Source of the DNA: Parabacteroides faecis | GTDB lineage: Bacteria > Bacteroidota > Bacteroidia > Bacteroidales > Tannerellaceae | NCBI RefSeq assembly: GCF_014647375.1 | Contig: NZ_BMPB01000006.1 | Span: forward strand, 248,001 to 312,000 | Length of the DNA stretch: 64,000 bases | Reading direction: 5' to 3' | Shown: piece after piece, positions 33,374 through 42,364 of the stretch | Layout of the letters: every line of letters starts with the position of its first letter | Numbering within the stretch: position 1 is the first letter of the stretch | Notes under the pieces: model-generated | Told to the model about the DNA's origin: nothing | Databases searched by the model: none | Seen by the model: only the letters and a program-made list of their open reading frames with translations | Position numbers and translations under genes: made by a program

Positions 33374-33589
33374 ATGAAAATTTCTATGAAAACACTACTG
33401 ATCACGGTCGTGGCGGCTTTGATCATTTCTTTTGTATTTGTTATTTGCGGGTATTATTTGTTGGGTTCAGGAAGTTATCCTGTACTCTCTGCCGTTGTTT
33501 TGGGCATAGCATGGCTTCTAGCCCTTTGGTTATTGTTTTCTACTGTGTTCAGTAAAAAAAGGAAACGCGGACTGTTCTTGTTGATTTAA
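33374..33589 (+). CDS. Small two-helix membrane protein, unknown function
   Basis: A 71-residue protein with two predicted membrane helices (about 8-29 and 36-57) and a basic end (SKKRKRGLFLLI). The start ATG at 33374 has GGGGAGG 6 bases upstream and a TATATTTG promoter before that. An upstream extension of the frame into the channel gene has no coding look. It lies 79 bases after the channel gene. No family recognised. Confidence 0.6.
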   Translation: MKISMKTLLITVVAALIISFVFVICGYYLLGSGSYPVLSAVVLGIAWLLALWLLFSTVFSKKRKRGLFLLI

Positions 33590-33714
33590 TCTTTTGAATT
33601 ACTGTTTATGTCTTTTAATGTGTCCTTTATAACGTACCATATAACACAGATGATCATGACCAGCATTATGGCACTTCCACCTACACTGATTATTGTTTTT
33701 ATGTATTGATCCAT
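33586..33714 (-). CDS. Short single-helix membrane protein (42 residues)
   Basis: A minus-strand frame from ATG 33714 to TAA 33586. It begins MDQYIKTIIS, has one membrane helix (about 6-28) and a polar tail ending NSNSKD. The last 4 bases overlap the end of the convergent 71-residue gene. A TATCTTTA element about 45 bases upstream on the minus strand is close to the -7 consensus. Composition and the single clean helix suggest a real small membrane protein; no family recognised. Confidence 0.5.
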   Translation of the reverse strand: MDQYIKTIISVGGSAIMLVMIICVIWYVIKDTLKDINSNSKD

Positions 33715-33919
33715 CTTTTAATTTGATTAGGGTTTGTCAATTTTGTGATCAGTTGCTAAAGATAAGAATAAGATTTTCAATAATTCGGCTTTTATCAAAA
33801 AACTATTGATATTTGTCTAATTATTAGACGCTTTATCTTATACAGTTTTTGTTCCGGAATTAACAGTATCTTGTTTTTCGAAAAAGGCTACAAAATAACA
33901 GGCGTTGTTAAAAAATGTC

Positions 33920-33927
33920 TATATTTG
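33920..33927 (+). promoter_or_regulatory. -7 element directly before the first ECF sigma gene
   Basis: TATATTTG ends 7 bases before the ATG at 33935, so transcription would begin at or next to that ATG. Confidence 0.5.
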
Positions 33928-33934
33928 CGATTCT

Positions 33935-34492
33935 ATGGAGATTAATCGGGAAGCTGAATATATGGAAAAACTAGGACAAGGGGATCATAAATCGTTTGAT
34001 GCCCTGTTCGTATTGTACCATCCGAGGGTGAAGAATTTCCTGTTGGGGTTTATCAAGGACGAGGAGGAGGCTTGCGATATGGCACAGGATATTTTCTTTA
34101 AAGTCTGGACAAACCGTGAAAGTATCTCTAAGGTCGCTTCTCTGAAAGCTTATCTTTACCGGATGGCACGGAATATGGTTTATGACTATTTTGAGCATAA
34201 TCTGGTGAAAGAATCCTACGAACAAAAACTACAATCATCTTCGAATGACTATTCAGACCTGATTGAAGAAGATTTTTATGCCCGGGAGTTGTCTATCCTG
34301 ATCGATATTGCCATCGAACAAATGCCGGAACAACGGCGGCGTATTTTTAAGATGAGCCGGAAAGACGGCCTGTCGAATGAAGAAATTTCCCAAAAGCTGG
34401 AAATAAATAAACGGACAGTTGAAAACCATATAACACAAGCACTGGCCGACCTCCGTGAAATACTAAAAAATACCTCTTTATTACTTTTTTGA
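33935..34492 (+). CDS. ECF-type RNA polymerase sigma factor (FecI-like), first system
   Basis: A 185-residue sigma-70 family protein with region 2 (ALFVLYHPRVKNFLLGF near 19-35, then DMAQDIFFKVW near 49-59 and the melting helix LKAYLYRMARNMVYDYF near 70-86) and region 4 (MPEQRRRIFKMSRKDGLSNEEIS near 129-151 with recognition helix KRTVENHITQALADLRE). It would direct polymerase to the downstream FecR-SusC-SusD operon when the FecR partner is triggered. The ATG at 33935 is only 7 bases after a -7 element, so the message would be leaderless; an ATG at 33962 is an alternative. The FecR gene starts 67 bases downstream. Confidence 0.88.
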   Translation: MEINREAEYMEKLGQGDHKSFDALFVLYHPRVKNFLLGFIKDEEEACDMAQDIFFKVWTNRESISKVASLKAYLYRMARNMVYDYFEHNLVKESYEQKLQSSSNDYSDLIEEDFYARELSILIDIAIEQMPEQRRRIFKMSRKDGLSNEEISQKLEINKRTVENHITQALADLREILKNTSLLLF

Positions 34493-34534
34493 AAAAAAAT
34501 CACTTTTAGGCCGTGTGTGCTTTGTCACTCTCCC

Positions 34535-34540
34535 GTCTTA
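34535..34540 (+). promoter_or_regulatory. ECF-type -10 candidate before the first fecR gene
   Basis: CCGTCTTAAA lies 20 bases before the FecR ATG, in the sigma-fecR gap. It shares GTCTTA with the motif at 51153-51158, but no TAGGGG box lies at the matching distance, so the cognate -35 would differ. Confidence 0.35.
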
Positions 34541-34559
34541 AATATAAACGGGGAATGAA

Positions 34560-35552
34560 ATGGCGAATAAAACGATACATACATTAATCTCAAAATTCTT
34601 CGGAAATGATCTTCCGGAAGCTGTTCGATGTGCTTTCGGCAAATGGTTCGTTGGCGGAACCCATCAGCAGGAGAAAGAAGAGGCTATGCTGGAACTTTGG
34701 GAACAGGTTCCGGCTGAGGCGGACGGACGGACGATACAGGAGCTTAATAAATTGCATGACCGTATACAAATAAATTCCAGGCCGGCGGTAAGACAATCTA
34801 TTTATCGGCGAATGGTCAGGGTCGCTGCAATTCTATTGTTACCGTTGATCGGTGCAGCCAGTGCTTATCTGATAATGCAGCATGAACCGAATGTCCTTGA
34901 ACCCGCATGGACGGAATGTTTCGTCCCGAATGGCGAGAGAAAGCAGATTACTTTGTCCGACGGCTCTGAGGTTTGGTTGAATTCCGGTTCGTTACTGGTT
35001 TATTCGGCAAAATTTGAAGGTAGCCAACGTTCGGTTTATCTGAATGGAGAGGCTAGCTTTAGAGTGGCTAAAGATCTGGAGAAGCCATTTATTGTAAAAA
35101 CAGGTCATATGGAAGTGGAGGCCTTGGGGACCGTATTCAATGTGGAAGCTTATTCGGATTCGGAACTGACCATTGCTACATTGGAAGAAGGCAAGGTTAG
35201 GGTAGATACGGATATGGAAAAGGGCGAACCTATTATTTTGCGTCCGGATGAGCAGGTTGTGTATAACAACCAACTGAAGACAATTTCAAAAGTTATCGTT
35301 GATGCAGGCAAGGTTTTGCAATGGAAACATGGATATCTGACTTTCCAGGGGGCTTCTTTCGATTATATCGTGAAGACAATCGAAAGAAGGTTTGATGTAA
35401 CGATCAATTATGAAACAGGGAAATTTGCCGGACGAAGTTTTACGATGAAATTCAGACCGGATGAAGGGTTGAACCAGGTTCTGGATATCCTGAAAGAAAT
35501 GGTGAACGGATTGAATTACAGGATTAAAGACAATATAATATACATCAACTAA
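34560..35552 (+). CDS. FecR-type anti-sigma factor, first system
   Basis: A 330-residue single-pass inner-membrane protein: cytoplasmic N-terminal anti-sigma part (1-84), membrane helix about 86-105, then a periplasmic FecR domain (GERKQITLSDGSEVWLNSGS near 124-143, VEALGTVFNVEAY near 188-200). The C-terminus has a DUF4974-like segment (LTFQGASFDYIVKTIERRF near 260-278) that contacts the receptor signalling domain. It holds the sigma factor until the SusC-like receptor, which carries an N-terminal STN domain, reports substrate. It sits between the sigma and SusC genes as expected. Confidence 0.9.
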   Translation: MANKTIHTLISKFFGNDLPEAVRCAFGKWFVGGTHQQEKEEAMLELWEQVPAEADGRTIQELNKLHDRIQINSRPAVRQSIYRRMVRVAAILLLPLIGAASAYLIMQHEPNVLEPAWTECFVPNGERKQITLSDGSEVWLNSGSLLVYSAKFEGSQRSVYLNGEASFRVAKDLEKPFIVKTGHMEVEALGTVFNVEAYSDSELTIATLEEGKVRVDTDMEKGEPIILRPDEQVVYNNQLKTISKVIVDAGKVLQWKHGYLTFQGASFDYIVKTIERRFDVTINYETGKFAGRSFTMKFRPDEGLNQVLDILKEMVNGLNYRIKDNIIYIN

Positions 35553-35572
35553 AAAAACAGGAGGATACTTTT

Positions 35573-35632
35573 ATGAAAAAAAGAACCCGGGAAGACGACG
35601 CCAATCAGAACTCCCCGGATTTGAAATCGTAG
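35573..35632 (+). other. Short ORF and hairpin in the fecR-susC spacer
   Basis: A GGAGG site is followed by a 19-codon frame beginning MKKRTREDD (ATG 35573, TAG 35632). The same bases form an imperfect hairpin, CCGGGAAG near 35587 against CTCCCCGG near 35611-35618. It could reduce read-through or modulate susC translation. The remaining spacer to 35711 is featureless and AT-rich. Confidence 0.35.
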
Positions 35633-35711
35633 TGAACACCAATTAATAAATCACTTGAAACAAGTGATAAATAATATAGTATTCAACTTTAAAATCTAAT
35701 TTTACAAAGAT

Positions 35712-38700
35712 ATGGAAATATACCTGAAAACACAACGGAATAAACTAAATAGTTTGTTCCGGGTATCTATAATGCTTTTTCTTTTCTTTTTCTTACAACA
35801 TTCCGTAACATGGGGACAGATCATTACTTTTTCGGGGAATAATCTGACTGTCAAGAAAGCATTTGCTGAAATAGAGCAACAAACGGATATGTCGGTCGAC
35901 TATGATGAGTCGGTACTGAATATTCATAAGAAAGTAAATGTATCTACCGATAATAAAAGTTTGGATGAAATATTAAATCTGATCTTAAAGGGAACGGGTT
36001 GCTCTTATGTGATTAAAAATAATCATATTGTTATTTCAGCGGAGGCGAAAGAACAGGATAAAAATCCCGGTAACATATTGGTTATAACAGGTACGGTAAC
36101 CGATGAACACGGTGGACCGATCATTGGAGCGAATGTGATGGAAAAAGGCACTACTAATGGTTGCATTTCTGACATAGATGGCAACTATTCTTTAAATGTG
36201 AAGAGTAATTCGGTTCTTCAGATCTCTTACATTGGCTATATCACCAAAGAAATAGCTGTGAATAATCAGAAAGTTGTCAATGTACGGTTGATCGAAGATA
36301 CACAAAATCTGGACGAGGTGGTTGTTGTCGGTTACGGTGTACAGAAGAAGGTAAATCTGACCGGTGCCGTTTCTGTGGTGAAAGGGGAGGAGATGACCAA
36401 ACGTCCTGTAACGAATGCCACTTCAATGTTGCAGGGACAGGTTCCTGGTTTACGTGTCGTGAATGGTTCGGGACAGTCCGGAAATAATAAGGTCAGCTTA
36501 CGTGTGCGTGGTCAGGGTACCTATTCTGATGCGGGTTCTGACCCGTTGGTCTTGATCAATGGTGTTCCCGGAGATCTCTCAGCACTCGATCCTAATGCGA
36601 TAGAAAGTATATCCGTATTAAAGGATGCCGCTTCTGCTGCGGTATACGGTGCACGTGCGGCAAATGGTGTCGTGCTGGTGACAACAAAAACAGGCATAAA
36701 TAAAAAGACATCAATCAGCTATTCGGGAAATTTTGCCGTTTATTCTCCAACGCGCATGTTGAAAGTCGTAACCAACTCGGTCGATTATATGAATTTATGG
36801 AATGAGGCGAAGACAAACTCCGGGATATCTTCCGGTCTGTATCCTCAGGATATTATCGACCAATATAAAAATGCCCGGCCGGGCGATCCGGAATATCCTA
36901 ATTATGATTGGCTGGGAGAACATATTCACAGTGCATTCTCTCATAATCATAACGTTGCCGTTTCCGGAGGTTCTGAAAAGATGTCTTACAATGTCTCTAT
37001 GTATTATGCCGATGAGAATGGAACGATGGATGGACATGGATATAAGAAGTATAATTTTACCGCCGATCTGCAGAGCCAGATAACCAAATGGATGAAGTTC
37101 GGTTCCTATGTAGGCTTCATGCGTGGAGACAGAAAACGTCCTTATGAGGGAGGTGTGGACGGTAGTTTTACTTCTATTTTTGCACAGGCTCCGACTTATG
37201 GGCCTCAACGCACTGACGGTTTATGGGTTTATAAGGCCTATCCATGGGAGAGCAACAATAAGAATGTGATCGCTTTGGTGGGAAACGATGCATTGCGTAA
37301 AAATACGAGTTATGACGTGAATGCCCAGGTATGGCTGACGATCGACATAGCCAAAGGGTTATCATGGCATACCAAAGGTGCTGTTCGTATGATCGCCGAA
37401 CGGGAAAAAGAGTGGCGTCCGTTGGTTAATCTTTACAATTATCACACAGGGGAATATATGAATGAATTGGATGTCGGTGCCAAAGGATTGAACTCGAATG
37501 ACTATCATACGTTCTATACTTATTTGTATTCTTATCTGAAATATGATGTTTCCACGAAAGATAAGAATCATAACTTTGGTATTCAGTTGGGATATTCACA
37601 GGAAACGAATGATTATGACTGGCTGAAGGGATATAGAAAAGACTTTCCATTCCCGTTGACCGAGATCGATGCCGGATCGAAAGAATTGCAGGAGGCGGAA
37701 GGAAATCTGGAACAATGGTCGTTAATGGGGATTTTCGGACGTTTTAATTACAATTACAGGGAACGTTACCTGTTTGAAGCTAATTTCCGGTATGACGGTT
37801 CTTCCCGTATCAATCCGGATGACAGATGGGGGATATTCCCTTCTTTCTCTGCTGGTTGGAGATTGACGGAAGAACAGTTTATGCAGGAACTTCACTGGTC
37901 ATGGCTGAATAGTATGAAAATAAGAGCTTCCTGGGGACAGTTGGGGAATCAGAATATTGGCGTGTATCCTTATCAGGCCGTAATGGAAAATGAAGGGAAT
38001 TACACATTCGATAATTCATCTTTATCCACCGGTTATGCACAGACAAAATATGCGAACCGAAATATTACATGGGAAACGACGACTGTTACCGATATAGGTT
38101 TGGAGGCTACGGTATTCAACGGATTGAATGTTACATTTGACTGGTATAAGAAAAGTACGAAAGATATTCTCCGTAATGCCCAAGTGACAGGTTCTCTGGG
38201 ATTGGAAGCTCCTGTTATCAACAACGGCGAGATGGAAAACAAAGGATTTGAAGTGAACGTTCAATATATGAACAATATAAAAGGCGGTTTTTTCAAAGGA
38301 TTGACATATAATGCGGGTTTCTATTTCGACCGTAACAGGAACAAGGTTACCCAGTTCGGTTCGGAGGAGATTTCCGGGCATTACCTGCGCAAAGAGGGGT
38401 TGCCTTATAACTCTTATTATATGCTGGATTGTATTGGGGTCTTCCGGGATGAAGAAGATGTAAAGAATTCTCCGAAACAGTTCAATGACAATACGTTGCC
38501 TGGTGACCTGAAATATCGTGACGTAAATAATGACGGTGTGATCGATAATGACGATCGTACGGTGATAGACGGGCGGTTCCCTAAATTTGAATATGCTGTG
38601 AATTTGTCGGCCAATTGGAAAGGGTTTGATGTCTCTGTTTTGATGCAAGGTGTTGAAGGAAAGAAACATTATGTGACAGATTGGGGATTACAGCCGTTCC

Positions 38701-39065
38701 GACAGGGAAGTGCGCCGACAATCGATTATGTGAAATATCGCTGGACCGAAGATAATCCTGATAATGCGAAATATCCCAGAATGTATTTTGATAATTTCGG
38801 TGGTAGTAAGAATACAAGAAAGAATTCATATTTCCTGAAAAATGCCTCTTACCTGCGTTTGAAGAATATCACGATCGGTTATACGATCCCTGCTGAGTTG
38901 ACGAGGAAATTATTGGTAGAACGGATACGTGTATTCTTCTCCGGTGACAACCTGGCGACAATCACAAATTATCCTGAATTAGATCCTGAAAGAGAAGATG
39001 ACGGCCGCTTTGTCGCTTATCCTCAGAATAAGATTTGTTCATTTGGTATTAACGTCCAATTTTAA
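35712..39065 (+). CDS. SusC/RagA-type TonB-dependent outer-membrane transporter
   Basis: An 1117-residue receptor with, in order: signal segment (about 15-36), STN signalling domain (ITFSGNNLTVKKAFAEIE near 37-54 onward to about 105), carboxypeptidase-regulatory-like domain (about 122-200), TonB box/plug start (LDEVVVVGYGVQKKVNLTGA near 202-221), plug (MLQGQVPGLRVV, then VLKDAASAAVYGARAANGV) and a 22-strand barrel ending in NVQF. It imports oligosaccharides with the SusD lipoprotein that follows 6 bases later. The STN domain ties it to the FecR/sigma pair upstream. From its neighbours the substrate is probably a fucosylated, sulfated host glycan. Confidence 0.95.
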   Translation: MEIYLKTQRNKLNSLFRVSIMLFLFFFLQHSVTWGQIITFSGNNLTVKKAFAEIEQQTDMSVDYDESVLNIHKKVNVSTDNKSLDEILNLILKGTGCSYVIKNNHIVISAEAKEQDKNPGNILVITGTVTDEHGGPIIGANVMEKGTTNGCISDIDGNYSLNVKSNSVLQISYIGYITKEIAVNNQKVVNVRLIEDTQNLDEVVVVGYGVQKKVNLTGAVSVVKGEEMTKRPVTNATSMLQGQVPGLRVVNGSGQSGNNKVSLRVRGQGTYSDAGSDPLVLINGVPGDLSALDPNAIESISVLKDAASAAVYGARAANGVVLVTTKTGINKKTSISYSGNFAVYSPTRMLKVVTNSVDYMNLWNEAKTNSGISSGLYPQDIIDQYKNARPGDPEYPNYDWLGEHIHSAFSHNHNVAVSGGSEKMSYNVSMYYADENGTMDGHGYKKYNFTADLQSQITKWMKFGSYVGFMRGDRKRPYEGGVDGSFTSIFAQAPTYGPQRTDGLWVYKAYPWESNNKNVIALVGNDALRKNTSYDVNAQVWLTIDIAKGLSWHTKGAVRMIAEREKEWRPLVNLYNYHTGEYMNELDVGAKGLNSNDYHTFYTYLYSYLKYDVSTKDKNHNFGIQLGYSQETNDYDWLKGYRKDFPFPLTEIDAGSKELQEAEGNLEQWSLMGIFGRFNYNYRERYLFEANFRYDGSSRINPDDRWGIFPSFSAGWRLTEEQFMQELHWSWLNSMKIRASWGQLGNQNIGVYPYQAVMENEGNYTFDNSSLSTGYAQTKYANRNITWETTTVTDIGLEATVFNGLNVTFDWYKKSTKDILRNAQVTGSLGLEAPVINNGEMENKGFEVNVQYMNNIKGGFFKGLTYNAGFYFDRNRNKVTQFGSEEISGHYLRKEGLPYNSYYMLDCIGVFRDEEDVKNSPKQFNDNTLPGDLKYRDVNNDGVIDNDDRTVIDGRFPKFEYAVNLSANWKGFDVSVLMQGVEGKKHYVTDWGLQPFRQGSAPTIDYVKYRWTEDNPDNAKYPRMYFDNFGGSKNTRKNSYFLKNASYLRLKNITIGYTIPAELTRKLLVERIRVFFSGDNLATITNYPELDPEREDDGRFVAYPQNKICSFGINVQF

Positions 39066-39071
39066 TTCGAT

Positions 39072-40619
39072 ATGGTTATGAAAAAAGCTAAATATTATTT
39101 GCTTCTGATATTGACAGTAGTAATGAGCGGATGTGATGATTTCCTTGAAAAGAATCCGCCGTCTAAACCTTCGGAAAATACTTTCTGGAAACAGAAAAGC
39201 GATTTGGATATGGCCTTGACTGCCTGTTATGGCACGATGACTAAGTTTGATCATGGTTATTTCTCATTCGGTATGCCGCAGTGGGATAGCTTTGTCGACA
39301 ACTGTCGCAGTGTGGAAGAAGGGATTACATTTGATGTTTTCCAGGGAAATATAGACCCGTCGACAGCCGGTATCATTCAGGATGTTTATAAAGGCGCGTA
39401 TGTCGGAATAACCCGTATGAATCTGTTCCTTTATCAGTTGGACAAGTATGAGAATACGGATTTGTCGGAGTATGACAGGCATTTTAGTAAAGGACAGGTT
39501 CTCTTTCTGAGAGCATTTTACTATTCATTTTTATATAGATGTTATGGTGACGTGCCATTGATCGTGGAACCGCTGGATCTGGAAACACAGTATCAGCCGA
39601 AGGTGGAAGCGGCAAAGATCCTGGAACAGATTTATACGGATTTGAATGATGCGGTCGACTTATTGCCTGATAATACCTATCTGGAGTTACCCGGCAGAGT
39701 GACAAAAGGTGCTGCGCTTGCTTTGAAAACCAGAATGATGCTTTATGATGCCTATAATAAAGACGGTAAGGCAGATATAGAGAAGATGAGAAATGTACTG
39801 ACAGTGGCAGAACAGATAAAAGGTTATAGGTTGTGTGATGACTTCGAAAGTATTTTTCAGGGAACCGCACAGGAGACGAATCCGGAAATCATTTTCTCGA
39901 CCAAGTATCTGGCTCCTAATAACTGGCATAAAAGTGATCTGTGGTTTGGCGCGTGGCTACGTTGTGCACCTCTGACCCATTTCGTTGAAGAGTTTGAATT
40001 TAAAGATGGTACGCCTTTCTCTAAAGAAAACAGCTTGTATAACCCGGAAAATCCGGTAGAAAACCGTGACCCCCGACTGGATATGTCTGCTTTTTACCAG
40101 CAATTGAAAATAGGTGATGTGGAACAGCCTGTTACCGGTGATTTACCGACTAAATATGGTTTGAAGAAGTTCGTAACCCGTGACAAAACACAATATCCGA
40201 TCGGATATAATACACGCAGTGACCAGGACTGGGTACATTTCAGATATGCAGAAATTTTACTGGCTATTGCCGAAGCGGAAAATGAGGTAAATGGCCCTAC
40301 TCAGAAAGTCTATAATGCCATCAATGACATTCGTGCGCGCAAAGGAATTGAAATGCCTCCGTTGCCTGCAGGTTTGAGTCAGGTACAGATGCGGGAAAAG
40401 ATTCGTCATGAACGACGTATCGAGCTGGCTTTTGAAGGGCATCGTTATTTTGATTTGAAACGTTGGCGTATTATTGGAGAAATAATGAATAACTTTGACG
40501 AGCCGACACTGCCGTTATATAAGTCTGTATTTGAGGATCGTTTCTACCTATGGCCGATACCGCAAAGCGAAATCGACAAGAATAATGGTGTATTGGTTCA
40601 GAACCCGAATTACAAATAA
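39072..40619 (+). CDS. SusD/RagB-type surface glycan-binding lipoprotein
   Basis: A 515-residue lipoprotein with lipobox (LTVVMSGCDDFLEKNPP, Cys near 18) and the SusD pattern: an N-terminal TPR-rich part (LRAFYYSFLYRCYGDVPLI near 143-161), central loops, and the C-terminal family end (RHERRIELAFEGHRYFDLKR near 442-461, LWPIPQSEIDKN near 496-507). It caps the SusC barrel and captures glycan. The ATG at 39072 or the one at 39078 could start it; both give the same signal. It is followed 9 bases later by a sulfatase in the same operon. Confidence 0.95.
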   Translation: MVMKKAKYYLLLILTVVMSGCDDFLEKNPPSKPSENTFWKQKSDLDMALTACYGTMTKFDHGYFSFGMPQWDSFVDNCRSVEEGITFDVFQGNIDPSTAGIIQDVYKGAYVGITRMNLFLYQLDKYENTDLSEYDRHFSKGQVLFLRAFYYSFLYRCYGDVPLIVEPLDLETQYQPKVEAAKILEQIYTDLNDAVDLLPDNTYLELPGRVTKGAALALKTRMMLYDAYNKDGKADIEKMRNVLTVAEQIKGYRLCDDFESIFQGTAQETNPEIIFSTKYLAPNNWHKSDLWFGAWLRCAPLTHFVEEFEFKDGTPFSKENSLYNPENPVENRDPRLDMSAFYQQLKIGDVEQPVTGDLPTKYGLKKFVTRDKTQYPIGYNTRSDQDWVHFRYAEILLAIAEAENEVNGPTQKVYNAINDIRARKGIEMPPLPAGLSQVQMREKIRHERRIELAFEGHRYFDLKRWRIIGEIMNNFDEPTLPLYKSVFEDRFYLWPIPQSEIDKNNGVLVQNPNYK

Positions 40620-40628
40620 CATAAAGAT

Positions 40629-42164
40629 ATGGATAAGTTAATCAGAAATCGTGGATTACTTCTGTCATTGGGAAGTATGGCTGTTTTGAGCGGTTGTGCC
40701 CAACAGCCGCAGGAACAGAAAAAGCCGAATATTGTATTCATCTTTGCGGATGATATGGGGTATGGAGATGTTTCTGCGCTGAATGAAAATTCAAAGATAC
40801 AAACAACGAATATTGACCACATAGCAAGTGAAGGGGTTACTTTCACAGATGCCCATTCCAGTTCGTCAGTCAGTACGCCCTCACGGTATAGTTTGCTGAC
40901 CGGACGGTACAACTGGCGTTCAGACCTTAAATCGGGTGTTTTAATGGGATATAATAAGGCATTGATTTCCCCCGACCGCAGGACAATCGCTTCCGTATTA
41001 AGGGATCAGGGATATCAGACGGCATGTATCGGTAAATGGCATTTGGGTTGGGACTGGAATAACATCGAGGCTGGAAAGGATAGCGTGGATTTCAGTAAAC
41101 CGATAACTAATGGTCCGACAACCAGAGGTTTCGATTACTTTTATGGTATCATTGCCTCTTTGGATATGGCTCCCTATGTGTACGTGGAAAATGATATGCC
41201 GACAGCTTTGCCGGACAGGGAAACTGTAAATGATGGTATGAAATATTGGCGTAAAGGTCCGACCGCGTCGGATTTCGACCATGAACAGACATTGCCTAAT
41301 TTTATTAACCGGGCAGTGGATTACATTCATGACAAATCGAAAGAAGACAAACCTTTCTATCTGTATCTTCCGTTACCGGCACCTCATACACCGATCCTTC
41401 CTATTAAGGAGTATCAGGGTAAATCCGGTCTGAATCCTTATGGCGATTTTGTCCTGATGGTGGACGATATGGTTGGAAAAGTGATGAAGGCCTTAAAAGA
41501 GGCAGGTGTTGAAGATAATACGATAATCGTTTTCAGTACCGATAACGGGTGTAGTCCGCAGGCTAAATTCGATGAACTTCAGGCCAAAGGGCACTATCCC
41601 AGTTATATTTACCGCGGGCATAAAGCGGACTTGTTTGACGGTGGTCACCGTATCCCGTGTGTGGTTCGCTGGCCGGCCCGGGTGAAACCGCATGTAGTGG
41701 ACCAGACGGTGTGTCTGACTGACTTTTTTGCTACATTTGCTGCGGTTGCCGATTATCAACTGAGAGATTCGGAGGGAGAGGACAGTTACAATATTCTTCC
41801 TTTGCTGTTGAATGAAAAAGAAGGTGAGGTAATTCGTGAAGCCACTGTCCATCATTCTATAAACGGTGATTTCACGATTCGCAAAGGAGAATGGAAACTG
41901 TTATTATCTCCAGGTTCCGGCGGTTGGAGTTTCCCGAAACCGGGCACGGATGATGAAGTGATCAAGACGTTACCGTCGGTGCAACTTTATAATATGCAGT
42001 CCGATCCGGCAGAAAAGAACAATGTATATGCCGAACATCCTGAAGTCGTTAAAGAGTTGAAAGACCTGATGATCAAATATGTCAAAGAGGGACGTAGTAC
42101 TCCGGGCACTCCGCAGAAGAACGACGGACCGGAGGTCTGGAAGCAGTTGAGTTGGATGGAATAA
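40629..42164 (+). CDS. Serine-type sulfatase lipoprotein (family S1)
   Basis: A 511-residue sulfatase of the alkaline-phosphatase fold with a lipobox (VLSGCAQQ, Cys near 22). Metal site: FADDMGYGD near 38-46. The activation motif is S82-TPSR then YSLLTGR, so the formylglycine would be made from serine by an anaerobic sulfatase-maturating enzyme (not in this window). KWHLGWDW near 137-144 and FSTDNGCSPQ near 302-311 complete the active site. It removes sulfate esters from carbohydrate; the subfamily is not assigned. Last gene of the SusC-SusD operon, followed by a strong terminator. Confidence 0.9.
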   Translation: MDKLIRNRGLLLSLGSMAVLSGCAQQPQEQKKPNIVFIFADDMGYGDVSALNENSKIQTTNIDHIASEGVTFTDAHSSSSVSTPSRYSLLTGRYNWRSDLKSGVLMGYNKALISPDRRTIASVLRDQGYQTACIGKWHLGWDWNNIEAGKDSVDFSKPITNGPTTRGFDYFYGIIASLDMAPYVYVENDMPTALPDRETVNDGMKYWRKGPTASDFDHEQTLPNFINRAVDYIHDKSKEDKPFYLYLPLPAPHTPILPIKEYQGKSGLNPYGDFVLMVDDMVGKVMKALKEAGVEDNTIIVFSTDNGCSPQAKFDELQAKGHYPSYIYRGHKADLFDGGHRIPCVVRWPARVKPHVVDQTVCLTDFFATFAAVADYQLRDSEGEDSYNILPLLLNEKEGEVIREATVHHSINGDFTIRKGEWKLLLSPGSGGWSFPKPGTDDEVIKTLPSVQLYNMQSDPAEKNNVYAEHPEVVKELKDLMIKYVKEGRSTPGTPQKNDGPEVWKQLSWME

Positions 42165-42191
42165 TTCATAAATAACCAGCGATTGGTTTAT

Positions 42192-42226
42192 ATCCCGGGT
42201 AGCATTTTTGTTACCCGGGATTTTTT
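42192..42226 (+). terminator. Intrinsic terminator of the susCD-sulfatase operon
   Basis: ATCCCGGGTA (42192-42201) and TACCCGGGAT (42212-42221) form a perfect 10-bp stem followed by six T. Confidence 0.85.
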
Positions 42227-42244
42227 GTATCCCTTTCTCCTTTC

Positions 42245-42258
42245 CGCAAACGTTTGCG
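42245..42258. promoter_or_regulatory. LacI-family-like palindrome before the GH29 gene
   Basis: CGCAAACGTTTGCG is a 14-bp perfect palindrome with the central CG of LacI/GalR-family operators and is very close to the PurR site. It lies 42 bases upstream of a TATTTTTG -7 element. No LacI-type gene is in the window. Confidence 0.5.
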
Positions 42259-42300
42259 TAGATTTTCCCTTAAATCTTTTTCTTACAACTGTTAATACTG

Positions 42301-42308
42301 TATTTTTG
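42301..42308 (+). promoter_or_regulatory. -7 element of the GH29 gene
   Basis: TATTTTTG, 56 bases before the ATG; no well-placed -33 TTTG. Confidence 0.45.
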
Positions 42309-42364
42309 AACCATTAAACGAAATGAATAGAGAACACTTATTAATTTCAAATCAGTAATAAGCC

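Noticed and set aside
38022-38669. 215-codon open frame on the minus strand
   Set aside because: Complement of the SusC gene; no coding signature of its own.
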